Shown: positions 1 to 7,870 of the stretch, one piece after another
Numbering within the stretch: the stretch's first letter is position 1
Layout: each line of letters opens with the position of its first letter
NCBI GenBank assembly: GCA_017858515.1
Contig: JAFMBM010000035.1
Span: 1 to 33,934 of the forward strand
Length of the DNA: 33,934 bases
Direction of reading: 5' to 3'
DNA from: Cryomorphaceae bacterium
GTDB taxonomy: Bacteria > Bacteroidota > Bacteroidia > Flavobacteriales > Schleiferiaceae
Translations under genes and position numbers: made by a program
The notes under the pieces: model-generated
What the model was told of the DNA's origin: nothing
Databases searched by the model: none
The model's input: only the letters and a program-made list of their open reading frames with translations

Positions 1-1248
1 ATCATTGCAAACGGGGTCAGTCACTACAGCAAATACATAAGTGTTTGAAGTTAAGGTGCCAAGTTGTGATGGTGTCAGAGTGGTATCGGTAGCTGTAGCA
101 ATAGGCTGGGAGGGGTTTAGAGAAGAACTAGTACTCCTATACCATTGATAGGTATCGCTTGTGCCAGGATTTCCCCCACTTGGATTAAAGGTGAGATTGC
201 TCGCCATTAGATCGTTGTAACAAACCACCTCACTACTTCCTCCAGTATCATTAGTTGCTGCTCCTCCTAGTAATTGTGGATACACAGTAATGGTAAAATG
301 GTTTGATGAAAATTCTGTTCCACAGGAGTCGCCACTAGTCACTCTCAAACGAACATATTGAGTTGTTGTTAACGCACCTATATTTCCAGATGTAACATCC
401 GCCCCAGTGCCAACAACAGTAGGAGATGAAAATGAAGTATTGTCGTCCATCTGCCACTGGTAATTATAGGTTCCATCGCCACCACTCGCTGCTGCGGTCA
501 AAGAGAAGGGTAACAAATCATTATAGCAGATACTGTCAGACGTTACTCCAGGCGTCAGCAGCTGAGTCACGGGGCCGACGGTAAAGTCAGGATACACTGT
601 AGCCGTATACAAGGGCGTAATTACCTGATTGCCGCAAACTTGGTCTTTGATTGTCGCTCGGAAATAGGTTGTCGTATCCAAATTACCTACAGCCGACGGA
701 GATAGAGTGTTCACACTAGTTATGGCTGAGTCCACTGAACCCGAAAAAGCAGGATTTGTGGACCATTTCCACAAATAGGAAAAATTATTATTCGTATTGC
801 CACCAGAAAAAGAGGCCAACAGAGACTGTGCCAGCTGACCATTATAACAAATGTTCTCTGAGGTTATACTTGAACTTCCCTGACGGCGTAATTGTGGATT
901 AGAAAGGTTACTTACAGCCGAGAAAGAAAGGGTTATTGAGGCCGTTCCATTGGTTTTCTCAATTTTCAAATTGTGACTACTCCCAGCTGCCCCATAGGCA
1001 TTAATCCAATTACCATTAAATGTGCTATAAACTGTGCCCTGAATTACTCCATCGAAAGAATAAGTAACGGTATCGCTAGGCCCTAGATTTATTATAAAGC
1101 CCAAAGATGTATTAGCACATTTAGAAGCTAATGTTCCGTTGCTAGAATAGACCTGTCCATCAATTGTCAAAGACAATTGACCCTGCAGATGCAACGAAAA
1201 AACAAAGAAAAATATGAATGTCGTAAAAAAGTATTTATTATAAGCCAC
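1..1248 (-). CDS. Large secreted repeat protein (adhesin-like), N-terminal part, partial
   Basis: The minus strand is open for 416 codons from a GTG at 1248 to the left window edge, so the C terminus is missing. I chose the GTG because it begins a convincing signal peptide (a basic/aromatic start, then TTFIFFFVFSLHLQG); no ATG lies in frame between it and the upstream stop. After an N-terminal domain of about 130 residues the chain repeats modules of about 102-107 residues. Each has a CYN motif (codons near 841-849, 520-528 and 214-222) followed by a Y-x-W core such as YNYQW or DTYQWY. This resembles the Ig-like or PKD-like repeats of exported Bacteroidota surface proteins, often type IX secretion substrates. 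The secretion tail that would prove this lies outside the window. The substrate or partner cannot be inferred. The module family is an inference from pattern, not from a search. Confidence 0.75.
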   Translation of the reverse strand, partial: MAYNKYFFTTFIFFFVFSLHLQGQLSLTIDGQVYSSNGTLASKCANTSLGFIINLGPSDTVTYSFDGVIQGTVYSTFNGNWINAYGAAGSSHNLKIEKTNGTASITLSFSAVSNLSNPQLRRQGSSSITSENICYNGQLAQSLLASFSGGNTNNNFSYLWKWSTNPAFSGSVDSAITSVNTLSPSAVGNLDTTTYFRATIKDQVCGNQVITPLYTATVYPDFTVGPVTQLLTPGVTSDSICYNDLLPFSLTAAASGGDGTYNYQWQMDDNTSFSSPTVVGTGADVTSGNIGALTTTQYVRLRVTSGDSCGTEFSSNHFTITVYPQLLGGAATNDTGGSSEVVCYNDLMASNLTFNPSGGNPGTSDTYQWYRSTSSSLNPSQPIATATDTTLTPSQLGTLTSNTYVFAVVTDPVCND

Positions 1249-1310
1249 GAAATCACAATTAGGTTTAACCTTCTCAAACGGTTCAACAATTTTACAGATT
1301 ATTACACAAC

Positions 1311-1347
1311 TATCCAAATAAATAGTTAGCTATCCAAATAAATAGTT
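1311..1347. repeat. Tandem 20-bp repeat, about 1.85 copies
   Basis: The unit tatccaaataaatagttagc at 1311-1330 is followed immediately by a second copy identical over 17 bases (1331-1347) and then diverges. It lies 63 bases upstream of the GTG start of the repeat-protein gene. Read on the minus strand, each copy carries TTTATTTG, one base from the Bacteroidota -7 consensus, so the duplication may affect transcription of the adhesin-like gene. Confidence 0.8.
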
Positions 1348-1397
1348 TTCGTGTAAGAATTTGATAAGATTTTCTCTTCTGGCTCAGAATGGTTTTG

Positions 1398-1433
1398 TCT
1401 TTGAAACACCCAGTATTTAGATGGTTTCAAAGA
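1398..1433. repeat. Inverted repeat, 10-bp perfect arms, 16-base loop
   Basis: The left arm tctttgaaac (1398-1407) is the exact reverse complement of gtttcaaaga (1424-1433). No T-run adjoins either arm, so it is not a typical intrinsic terminator. A second small dyad, TTCAAA-ag-TTTGAA, lies at 1485-1498 and shares the TTCAAA core. Possible readings are a transposon-end remnant or an operator upstream of the adhesin-like gene. Confidence 0.6.
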
Positions 1434-1940
1434 ACGAGCAAAAGCAGTGTAAGTCCGTTTTCAAAGCTTGTCCCTTGTTTAATCTTCAAAAGTTTGAATG
1501 CTTGCTGTTTGAGTGATCACTATCATGGCAATTCTCATCCGAATAGATGTTAGTTCTCCTTGTACACGCGGTGAATATGGCTACTTTTTACAGGCAGAAT
1601 AGAAAAATGGTGATTCCCTATTGGTTCTTCAAGTTTTAAGCTCAAACATGAAAGTTGTTGAAGGCATGAAATTCAATTATTCTCCTATTAAGTTTAGTAA
1701 GATTTGCAGATAGATTATTGAAATTTTTCACATAAGTATGCTTAGTGACTTCCATTTATTGGATTTGGGTATACCAGAAGAAACTCATTTACAAATTGTT
1801 TTCAATAACTCAAACTGCAGAAATAGCAACTCAAGTAGAAGAGTAATACCTCCAAAAATAAAGTTCTGTCCTCCGGACATCATACAATTCGTGGGGTTAA
1901 TAGGAGGTAGAGCAGTTTTCAAAATCTATTCATTTAGAGT

Positions 1941-2930
1941 TTACTCTTCTATCCATTCTTCCTGACTATAAGCAGGATAAACTAAATCTTCTTTGGATTC
2001 GTATTTGAATTCACTTCGTTCTTCACCTGTTATCCAATCTACCCAACCCCAATAACCATCTCTTAGACAAGCGAGTTTAATAACGTTATTATTCTCGTAC
2101 AGTTTATAATCCTCGTAAATACATGGCACTGACTGCTTAGACTGATTTCCATAACTAAATCGAGATAAATAGAAGCCAATTCTACCATTTTGTTTAACTG
2201 CTGTAAATTTCCCGTTCCAAGAAAAGAACGTAATATGCTCATAGTTTGAAGGAATTATAGTCTTAATTTCAGCACCCTCTAAATCCTGATACATGCCCCA
2301 ATTTTTTGTAGCTCGATTTCGACCAATAAATACCCCATCGCCATTCACCCAATCAAAAAGAATTAAATCACAATCCAGAAGTTTTTTAGCTCTTTTTATA
2401 ATGTCAATTTCCCATGGTGAAACTGTTTGTAAGGGAACTTCATCAGATGTTTCGAAAATACAATCGATAATAATTTCTTGTTCAAACCAATCTAAAAGAC
2501 CCCACAGATTGTTTTCTTGAATTAGAGTGTAATAATATCCGTCTTGTTCTTTGACTTTAATTTTTGAAAAGGAACATTGAACACGATCCCCTGAGTCCTC
2601 TATCTCAAACGGATTGAGGAAAATTCCATATTTGTTGTTGTTTTTTACAATTGCAAAAGGTTTTTCTTCGAACCAACCTAAGGAATCAAACTTTGGCTCG
2701 ATAATAGCCTTGATATCTATGTTCTTTTCATCATAAACTGAGATTAGGTATAGCCCCCATTTCTTATTCTTGTACACTTTTGCTACTTCATCACCACCAA
2801 AATATCCCCATTCTATTTTTTTTGCCTTCATCTTTTTCAAAATGGCAACATCGTAATCCGATTGACAAAATGAAAATTTGCTAGTTAGTATTAAAAAAGT
2901 TACTAAAAGTGATCGAACAATACTCAGCAT
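1941..2930 (-). CDS. Secreted WG-repeat protein
   Basis: This 329-residue protein starts with a signal peptide (MLSIVRSLLVTFLILTSKFS, cleavage likely near FCQS). Six WG-type beta-repeat signatures follow: KKWGLY, NKYGIF, NLWGLLDW, KNWGMY, GRIGFY and YWGWVDW. They mark WG_beta_rep repeats, which probably build a beta-structured exported protein. No enzymatic motif is visible and the function of such proteins is generally unknown. The gene stands alone between two gene-poor gaps, and it appears richer in A and T than the metabolic genes to its right, which fits accessory DNA. No clear -33/-7 promoter was found before its ATG. Confidence 0.8.
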   Translation of the reverse strand: MLSIVRSLLVTFLILTSKFSFCQSDYDVAILKKMKAKKIEWGYFGGDEVAKVYKNKKWGLYLISVYDEKNIDIKAIIEPKFDSLGWFEEKPFAIVKNNNKYGIFLNPFEIEDSGDRVQCSFSKIKVKEQDGYYYTLIQENNLWGLLDWFEQEIIIDCIFETSDEVPLQTVSPWEIDIIKRAKKLLDCDLILFDWVNGDGVFIGRNRATKNWGMYQDLEGAEIKTIIPSNYEHITFFSWNGKFTAVKQNGRIGFYLSRFSYGNQSKQSVPCIYEDYKLYENNNVIKLACLRDGYWGWVDWITGEERSEFKYESKEDLVYPAYSQEEWIEE

Positions 2931-3362
2931 CTCTTTGTTTATTTACGTTTGGTCAGTTTCTCATTGATAATACGTACTCTACATCACAATATTGTTTTAA
3001 CTACTCTGTCCCAGCTATTTTTTCTCTCAGTTTGTAAATGTAAAGTTTGACTTGGAGTTTTGCCACAACAAGCTAAAACGCATGCAAACTCTCTCTGGTT
3101 CAACCTATTTCTTCCTAAAGTGCATTGTAGAAGAACTCTCTTCAAGAACATTCATTGGAGATAGAGACTTCCAACCCCGGTTCATGGACCAAAACTCATT
3201 CCGTCCACCTCAACCATGCTTGAGAGAAGATATTCGGACGCTTTGTCTATCGTCAAGAACCCATGATATGATTAGAATGCAGTCACTCCTCAAATGAAAG
3301 AAGCCGGCTGGCTGAGGACTTCAGTGTAGATGCGACACATGGCGCTTCCGGCGGAAATCACA

Positions 3363-3390
3363 GTACAGAAGCGATGTATCGCGTCTCTAC
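3363..3390. repeat. 28-bp imperfect palindrome (GCGAT-gt-ATCGC core)
   Basis: Arms gtacagaagcgat (3363-3375) and atcgcgtctctac (3378-3390) match in 11 of 13 positions around a two-base centre. The right arm, with its complement gtagagacgcgat, is like palindromic dispersed repeats I recall from other bacterial genomes including Bacteroidota. No second copy was noticed in this window. Confidence 0.6.
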
Positions 3391-3392
3391 TC

Positions 3393-3417
3393 CTTTGGCT
3401 TTAGCCAAAGCATTTTT
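3393..3417 (+). terminator. Terminator-like hairpin
   Basis: Perfect 7-bp stem ctttggc/gccaaag with a ttta loop, then ca and a run of T. The shape fits an intrinsic terminator on the plus strand, but no convincing plus-strand gene ends before it. It may belong to the adjoining repeat element or may insulate sulP from upstream transcription. Confidence 0.35.
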
Positions 3418-3495
3418 TAAAAAGCTATTTTCGCAGCCATTTTAAAAGTCTAGGCGCAGCAGCTTCATTTTTGCTTTCGCCCCATTCCATCCTTC

Positions 3496-5025
3496 ATGAA
3501 AAAGTATCTCAACCTTTTCGATCTCAGCCAAAAAGTCAATTATAAAAATGAAGTCTTATCGGGCCTTACTGTCGCTCTTGCGCTGGTTCCCGAGGCGGTG
3601 GCTTTTGCTCTGATTGCCGGATTGCCGCCCTTAACAGGTTTGTATGCTGCATTTGTGATGGGTTTAATAACCACTCTTTTGGGTGGAAGGCCGGGTATGA
3701 TCTCAGGCGCTACCGGTGCCGTTGCGGTGGTTATAGTCTCTTTGGTGCAAGAACACTCAATTGAATATGTCTTTGCTACCGTTATTTTGGCTGGAATAAT
3801 TCAGCTCGCTGCGGGATTCTTAAGGTTAGGAAAGTTCATTCGGTTGGTGCCGCAGCCTGTGGTATTTGGCTTTGTAAACGGATTGGCCATCGTTATCTTC
3901 CTTTCGCAAATGGAGCAGTTTAAATCTGCTTCGGGCGATTGGCTCAGTGGTTCAGCTCTCTATCTTATGCTCGGATTGGTGCTCCTAACCATGCTGATTA
4001 TCTTCGGCTTACCCAAGCTCACCAAGGCTGTGCCTGCTTCTCTTACCGCCATCTTGGTCATCTTTGGACTTGTGAGTTTTCTAAATTTAGATACACGTAC
4101 AGTAGGCGATATCGCTTCCATAGAGGGCGGTTTTCCTCCCTTTCACCTCGCCATGGTACCTTTTACTTTTGAGACTCTGAGCATTATTTTTCCCTATGCA
4201 GCTATTGTTGCGGGAGTAGGATTGATTGAAAGTCTGCTCACTTTAAATATTGTGGACGAATTGACTGGAACTCGGGGAAGGGGCAATAAGGAAGCGGTGG
4301 CTCAAGGAACGGCTAATATTCTTTCGGGTCTTTTTTCGGGTATGGGCGGATGCGCTATGATCGGTCAGAGTTTAATCAATGTAAGCAATGGCGCAAGAGC
4401 CCGTTTGTCGGGTATTGTGGCTTCTGTTATGCTCTTGGTCTTTGTGATGTATGGTTCCTCGTTAATAGAAAAAGTGCCCATGGCCGCGCTAACCGGACTT
4501 ATGATTATGGTGGCCATTGGAACATTTGAGTGGGCCAGCCTGCGCACCTTCGGAAAAATGCCGAAGTCGGATATTTTCGTTCTTATTATGGTTACCCTGG
4601 TTACGGTTTTCCTCCACAATTTGGCTTTGGCGGTCATCATTGGGGTCATTATTTCTGCTCTGGTTTTCGCTTGGGACAATGCCAAGCGCATACGTGCCCG
4701 CAAGCAAATAGACGAGAATGGGGTGAAGCATTATGAAATCTACGGTCCTGTTTTCTTTGGATCGGTAGCGGCCTTTGCGGAGAAGTTCGATGTGGAAAAT
4801 GACCCTGATGAGGTGGTTATAGACTTCGCCGAGAGCAGGGTGGTAGATATGTCGGCCATTGAGGCTTTAAATAAAATCACCGAGCGCTATCAGAAGCTGG
4901 GGAAGAAACTCCATCTAAAGCATTTGAGTCCTGACTGTCTTTTGCTTTTGAAGAATGCGGAAGAGTTGATCGATCTCAATGTAGTGGAAGATCCAACGTA
5001 TAAAGTGGTGACGGACGATTTGTAG
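3496..5025 (+). CDS. SulP-family anion transporter with C-terminal STAS domain
   Basis: This 509-residue inner-membrane protein has the SulP architecture. The first conserved segment contains [11 protein letters not shown] (residues 42-52) and GATGAVAV (71-78). The signature [14 protein letters not shown] follows near the middle, with many hydrophobic helices up to about residue 395. A soluble STAS domain covers about 400-509 and includes a [16 protein letters not shown] segment. SulP proteins carry sulfate, bicarbonate or other anions, and the sequence alone does not fix the substrate. Unlike the second SulP gene at 10803, it has no carbonic anhydrase neighbour. It converges on the copper cassette with only 9 bases between stop codons and no visible terminator between them. 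Confidence 0.9.
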   Translation: MKKYLNLFDLSQKVNYKNEVLSGLTVALALVPEAVAFALIAGLPPLTGLYAAFVMGLITTLLGGRPGMISGATGAVAVVIVSLVQEHSIEYVFATVILAGIIQLAAGFLRLGKFIRLVPQPVVFGFVNGLAIVIFLSQMEQFKSASGDWLSGSALYLMLGLVLLTMLIIFGLPKLTKAVPASLTAILVIFGLVSFLNLDTRTVGDIASIEGGFPPFHLAMVPFTFETLSIIFPYAAIVAGVGLIESLLTLNIVDELTGTRGRGNKEAVAQGTANILSGLFSGMGGCAMIGQSLINVSNGARARLSGIVASVMLLVFVMYGSSLIEKVPMAALTGLMIMVAIGTFEWASLRTFGKMPKSDIFVLIMVTLVTVFLHNLALAVIIGVIISALVFAWDNAKRIRARKQIDENGVKHYEIYGPVFFGSVAAFAEKFDVENDPDEVVIDFAESRVVDMSAIEALNKITERYQKLGKKLHLKHLSPDCLLLLKNAEELIDLNVVEDPTYKVVTDDL

Positions 5026-5034
5026 AGATCTACA

Positions 5035-6012
5035 TTAGCTCGCAGGATTTTTCTCTTTTTCCTTTCCACCCAAAAAGCGAATCAGCTGAATACCGGCATT
5101 GCCCTGCCACAAGGGCTGATTACCCTGAGCATTGAGATAGAGGGGTATGGAGAATCGAGCGCCAATAGACCAATCAGACCAATAGTAATCGAATCCAGCG
5201 GCGGCTACCCATTTTGAGCTGCCTGTGCTCTTTTGCTCAAATCCGTATTCGCGATCGGCATTGCTTTTTTCGTATCGCATTCCTATGTGCGGAATGCATA
5301 AGCTCTTCAATCCTTGGTGGTAGTAAAGCAGATTCAAGGAAGCCTGATAGTAGTTCCCCAGTTGGTAGTCGTCTTCATTTAGGCTGTGGAACTGAGCTAA
5401 TCCTTCAGCCAAAATTCCCCAACTCGATTTGCGAATTCCCAATTGGGTAAAGATTGGAAAGGCATACGCTCCTGTTCCCGATTGCATTCCAATAGGCAGT
5501 AGCACTTTTCTATCGTCGCGCTGTCTGTATTTTCCTGTTGGCAATCGAAGTCCAAGGCCCGCATTCCATTGGTAACTCAGCATTTTAGTTTCCTTTCTAA
5601 AGAGGACTGTATTCAGCAAAGCACTCATATCGCCTAGGCCGGAATTCGTTACAGCATCGCCTTCAGTGAGCCGAACCTTATAGGAGTAAGGCAGGCTGAG
5701 GAGGAGTTGCATTCGGTCAGAAAGCTGAATTCGGCTCCATATTTCAGGAAGGAAGAATTCATCTTCTTTCACCCGATCATTGCCCATAAAGGCTTCCGAG
5801 ACATTTTGGTGTAGGAAGGAGTGGAACTGAAACCGCATTCCGATAAAATTCCGATCAAATTGCGGCAAAACACCTATTTGTCCACCCGTAGAAACACATC
5901 CGCACAAATCGCAAGCCTTGCTAGAATAGGGGAGAATAATTATACTGAAAAGAAAGATAAGCCCAGACTTACCAAGGATTTTGCAGCCTTTTGTCTTGAA
6001 GGTAGGCGTCAT
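5035..6012 (-). CDS. Exported beta-barrel-like protein with N-terminal CDLCGC motif
   Basis: This 325-residue protein has a signal peptide ending in SKA, directly before C34-D-L-C37-G-C39, so the mature N terminus would display three clustered cysteines. The rest alternates aromatic and polar residues in short beta-like strands (for example FIGMRFQFHSF, WSIGARFSIPLYL), suggesting an outer-membrane barrel. I recall uncharacterised Bacteroidota proteins with this CD(L/I)CGC start, often labelled transporter. The start at 6012 lies inside the di-heme peroxidase gene (44-base overlap), implying translational coupling and a shared task. A thiol cluster beside MbnP/MbnH homologues suggests copper binding or export, but this is inference. 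No in-frame ATG lies between 6012 and the motif, which supports the start. Confidence 0.75.
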   Translation of the reverse strand: MTPTFKTKGCKILGKSGLIFLFSIIILPYSSKACDLCGCVSTGGQIGVLPQFDRNFIGMRFQFHSFLHQNVSEAFMGNDRVKEDEFFLPEIWSRIQLSDRMQLLLSLPYSYKVRLTEGDAVTNSGLGDMSALLNTVLFRKETKMLSYQWNAGLGLRLPTGKYRQRDDRKVLLPIGMQSGTGAYAFPIFTQLGIRKSSWGILAEGLAQFHSLNEDDYQLGNYYQASLNLLYYHQGLKSLCIPHIGMRYEKSNADREYGFEQKSTGSSKWVAAAGFDYYWSDWSIGARFSIPLYLNAQGNQPLWQGNAGIQLIRFLGGKEKEKNPAS

Positions 6013-7006
6013 CGGTTAAACTTTTTAGGAAGGCAACTAAGGCCTGTTTTTCATTGTTTGAAAATTGAAATCCACCTACGGGCAAGGAAGGATCTAGATT
6101 GGGATGGGCTTGTATGCCTGAGCTATAGTGTTCTATTACTTCCTCTAGACTTGCCATAGAAGCATTGTGCATATAGGGCAATGTTTTTTCAACATTTCTT
6201 AAGGAAGGAACCTTAAATTTTCCAAGATCCGCAGCAAGGGTAGTAATATGTCCGCGTCCCTCATCCTCAGTAAGAGCAGTGAGGCCATTGTTTTTAAAGG
6301 AAAAATCAGTGGTAAGAGGTTCAGCATGACATTGAGCACAATGGGTTTGAAACAAAATCAACCCCTCTTTTTCTTGGGCATTCAGAGCGTTCTCATTTCC
6401 TTTCATCCATGCATCGTAGCGCGATTGAGAAGAAATCATGCTCGCCATAAACTGAGCCAAGGCCTTTAGCATATGTTGAGATTGAATTTCGTTTACCCCA
6501 AAATGACTGGCAAAGGCAGAGGAATAATAGGGCGAGCGATTCAATCGCAAAACGGCTTCACTCAAGGCCAAGTCCATCTCCAGGGGATTGGTAATAGGTG
6601 CTGTAGACATGGTTTCTATGTGCGTAACCCCTCCATCCCACATAAAGGAAGAATACCAAGCAAGATTTGACAGGGCGGGAGAGTTTCTGCTGCCGAAGTT
6701 TTGATCTACCCCATGGCTAAAGGGATGAGAAGGATCGGAAAAACCAGAAATGGGAACATGGCAATTTTCACAACTAATGCTGCTGTCTCTGGAGAGAACA
6801 GGGTCAAAGAAAAGTCTTCTTCCTATCTCGGTAATGCCCTCAGTTTGTGCATTGCCTTGAAATTGGTAATGAGCCGGAGGAAAATGAGAAGGTTGATAGA
6901 AGGCCAAAGGAGCGTTTCTCTCTTCGGTAATGTCTTTGGAGCAACGAATGGATAGGCCTACAAGGAGGCCTATCCAAACGAAAGCTCTATACTTTGCCAA
7001 GGGCAT
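5969..7006 (-). CDS. MbnH/MauG-like di-heme cytochrome c peroxidase, lipoprotein
   Basis: This 345-residue protein belongs to the bacterial di-heme cytochrome c peroxidase/MauG superfamily. It has two heme c motifs, C79-E-N-C82-H83 and C223-A-Q-C226-H227, placed one per domain as the family requires. The conserved PYMHNASM stretch lies near residues 277-284. The N terminus ends in a probable lipobox (GLSIRC, C22), so it is likely anchored on the periplasmic side. Its upstream neighbour, 11 bases away, is an MbnP homologue. In methanotrophs MbnH oxidises a tryptophan of MbnP to kynurenine, creating a copper(I) site. That pairing makes MbnH a better call than a classical H2O2-detoxifying peroxidase. 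The stop overlaps the start of the downstream barrel gene. Confidence 0.85.
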   Translation of the reverse strand: MPLAKYRAFVWIGLLVGLSIRCSKDITEERNAPLAFYQPSHFPPAHYQFQGNAQTEGITEIGRRLFFDPVLSRDSSISCENCHVPISGFSDPSHPFSHGVDQNFGSRNSPALSNLAWYSSFMWDGGVTHIETMSTAPITNPLEMDLALSEAVLRLNRSPYYSSAFASHFGVNEIQSQHMLKALAQFMASMISSQSRYDAWMKGNENALNAQEKEGLILFQTHCAQCHAEPLTTDFSFKNNGLTALTEDEGRGHITTLAADLGKFKVPSLRNVEKTLPYMHNASMASLEEVIEHYSSGIQAHPNLDPSLPVGGFQFSNNEKQALVAFLKSLTDDAYLQDKRLQNPW

Positions 7007-7017
7007 GTATTCTCGAT

Positions 7018-7797
7018 TTAGTTATGGACGTGATCCAATTGGAACATCGTCGCATAGTTTCTAGAAATATTTACTGCCATAGGGCCAGGCATAACCACAT
7101 TGGGGTTAGCGAGCACACCAAGAGTTATAGTACCCCCATCGAAAAGATGATTGAGGTTAACCATTTGGTGAACCACAGGCGTAGCGGAAGGCTTAACTTC
7201 TGCTTGACTAGGCGCGAAGTTGTAGCTAATTTCTTGAAGGGCATTGGTCTTATTTCCATTTCTGAATCCTCCAATATGGTAGGCGAAATTGGTTTGAGAG
7301 TTGGTTTCAACCCCTTCCGCCTTTAAGAAAATATAGCCACTGTTCCAAGTCCAAAACATAGTGTTGGCAGGATCTAGGGCTCCTGTTTGAGCTCCAGAAA
7401 CATTTCGAAGACTGTCTACTCCAATCATATAGCGCATACCTACATAGTTGGCCGTTGGAACTTTATCTAATTCAATTTCCAATACAGGATTTGTCCCAAG
7501 GCTTAATAGGTGATAGCTTTCTTCTTCTTTCCAGATATTTCCTTCGCTATCGGTAAGTTCAATATTGCTAACATAATAGCGTAAGGTGGTAAATTCAATG
7601 GATTCTCCATTGTTGTTCGTAAAAGTATTGGTCTGAGGAATAGTGGCTGATTTAGAATCCCAATGATGTTCGAATTCTAGAATCAACTTACCCGTTGTAT
7701 CAGCAGGAGGATTGTTGTTGTTGTTGTCGTCATTGTCTTTATCGCAAGACACTAGGGTTAGAGCCACCAAGGCAGCCCACAAAAAGCTTTTTTTCAT
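7018..7797 (-). CDS. MbnP-like copper-binding lipoprotein
   Basis: This 259-residue lipoprotein (LVSC lipobox, C18) has an Asp/Asn-rich linker after the cysteine and then an MbnP-family domain. The family hallmark is MFWTWNSGYIFLKAEG (about 147-162), with W149 and W151. H44-H45 near the domain start and the C-terminal LDHVHN add possible metal ligands. Known MbnP proteins carry an oxidised tryptophan made by MbnH and bind copper in the periplasm. Here the gene lies 11 bases upstream of an MbnH-like gene on the same strand. No methanobactin precursor or biosynthesis genes were found, so the role is more likely general copper handling than methanobactin uptake. Confidence 0.85.
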   Translation of the reverse strand: MKKSFLWAALVALTLVSCDKDNDDNNNNNPPADTTGKLILEFEHHWDSKSATIPQTNTFTNNNGESIEFTTLRYYVSNIELTDSEGNIWKEEESYHLLSLGTNPVLEIELDKVPTANYVGMRYMIGVDSLRNVSGAQTGALDPANTMFWTWNSGYIFLKAEGVETNSQTNFAYHIGGFRNGNKTNALQEISYNFAPSQAEVKPSATPVVHQMVNLNHLFDGGTITLGVLANPNVVMPGPMAVNISRNYATMFQLDHVHN

Positions 7798-7870
7798 GAT
7801 TTAGTTTGAAAGAGTTTTACACTGAATGGAACGAATCGCGGGGGATTCTAAAAATTAACGGAGGTAAAAC

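Larger units (their letters stand above)
1249..1940. other. Gene-poor intergenic stretch with repeats and a broken reading frame
   Basis: These roughly 690 bases contain no gene I can support. They hold a tandem 20-bp repeat, an inverted repeat with 10-bp arms, and on the minus strand a 68-codon frame (1310-1513) open except for one internal TGA. A 32-codon minus-strand frame with a hydrophobic middle (1785-1883) lies just downstream of the WG-repeat gene. A 75-codon plus-strand frame from 1738 overlaps the end of the WG-repeat gene and has no recognisable features. Decayed mobile or repetitive DNA is a reasonable guess but is unproven. Confidence 0.5.
2931..3495. other. Intergenic stretch with palindrome and hairpin upstream of sulP
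   Basis: No credible gene was found. A plus-strand frame of 81 codons (3052-3297) begins only with TTG and resembles nothing I recognise. The right part holds a 28-bp imperfect palindrome (3363-3390) followed by a terminator-like hairpin (3393-3417). A weak -7 candidate, CATTTTTG at 3466-3473 (seven of eight consensus bases), lies 22 bases before the sulP ATG and could drive it. Confidence 0.5.

Noticed and set aside
1512-1521. 10-bp perfect palindrome agtgatcact
   Set aside because: A palindrome this short is expected by chance many times in a window of this size, and nothing nearby supports a site.
1738-1965. 75-codon plus-strand frame
   Set aside because: It overlaps the end of the WG-repeat gene, has no promoter or domain, and its composition is not protein-like.
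3052-3297. 81-codon plus-strand frame from a TTG
   Set aside because: No ATG near the start, no recognisable family, and it lies in a region with repeat-like features.
4365-4736. Frames on both strands inside the sulP gene
   Set aside because: The SulP frame is continuous with family motifs throughout; the others are shadows.
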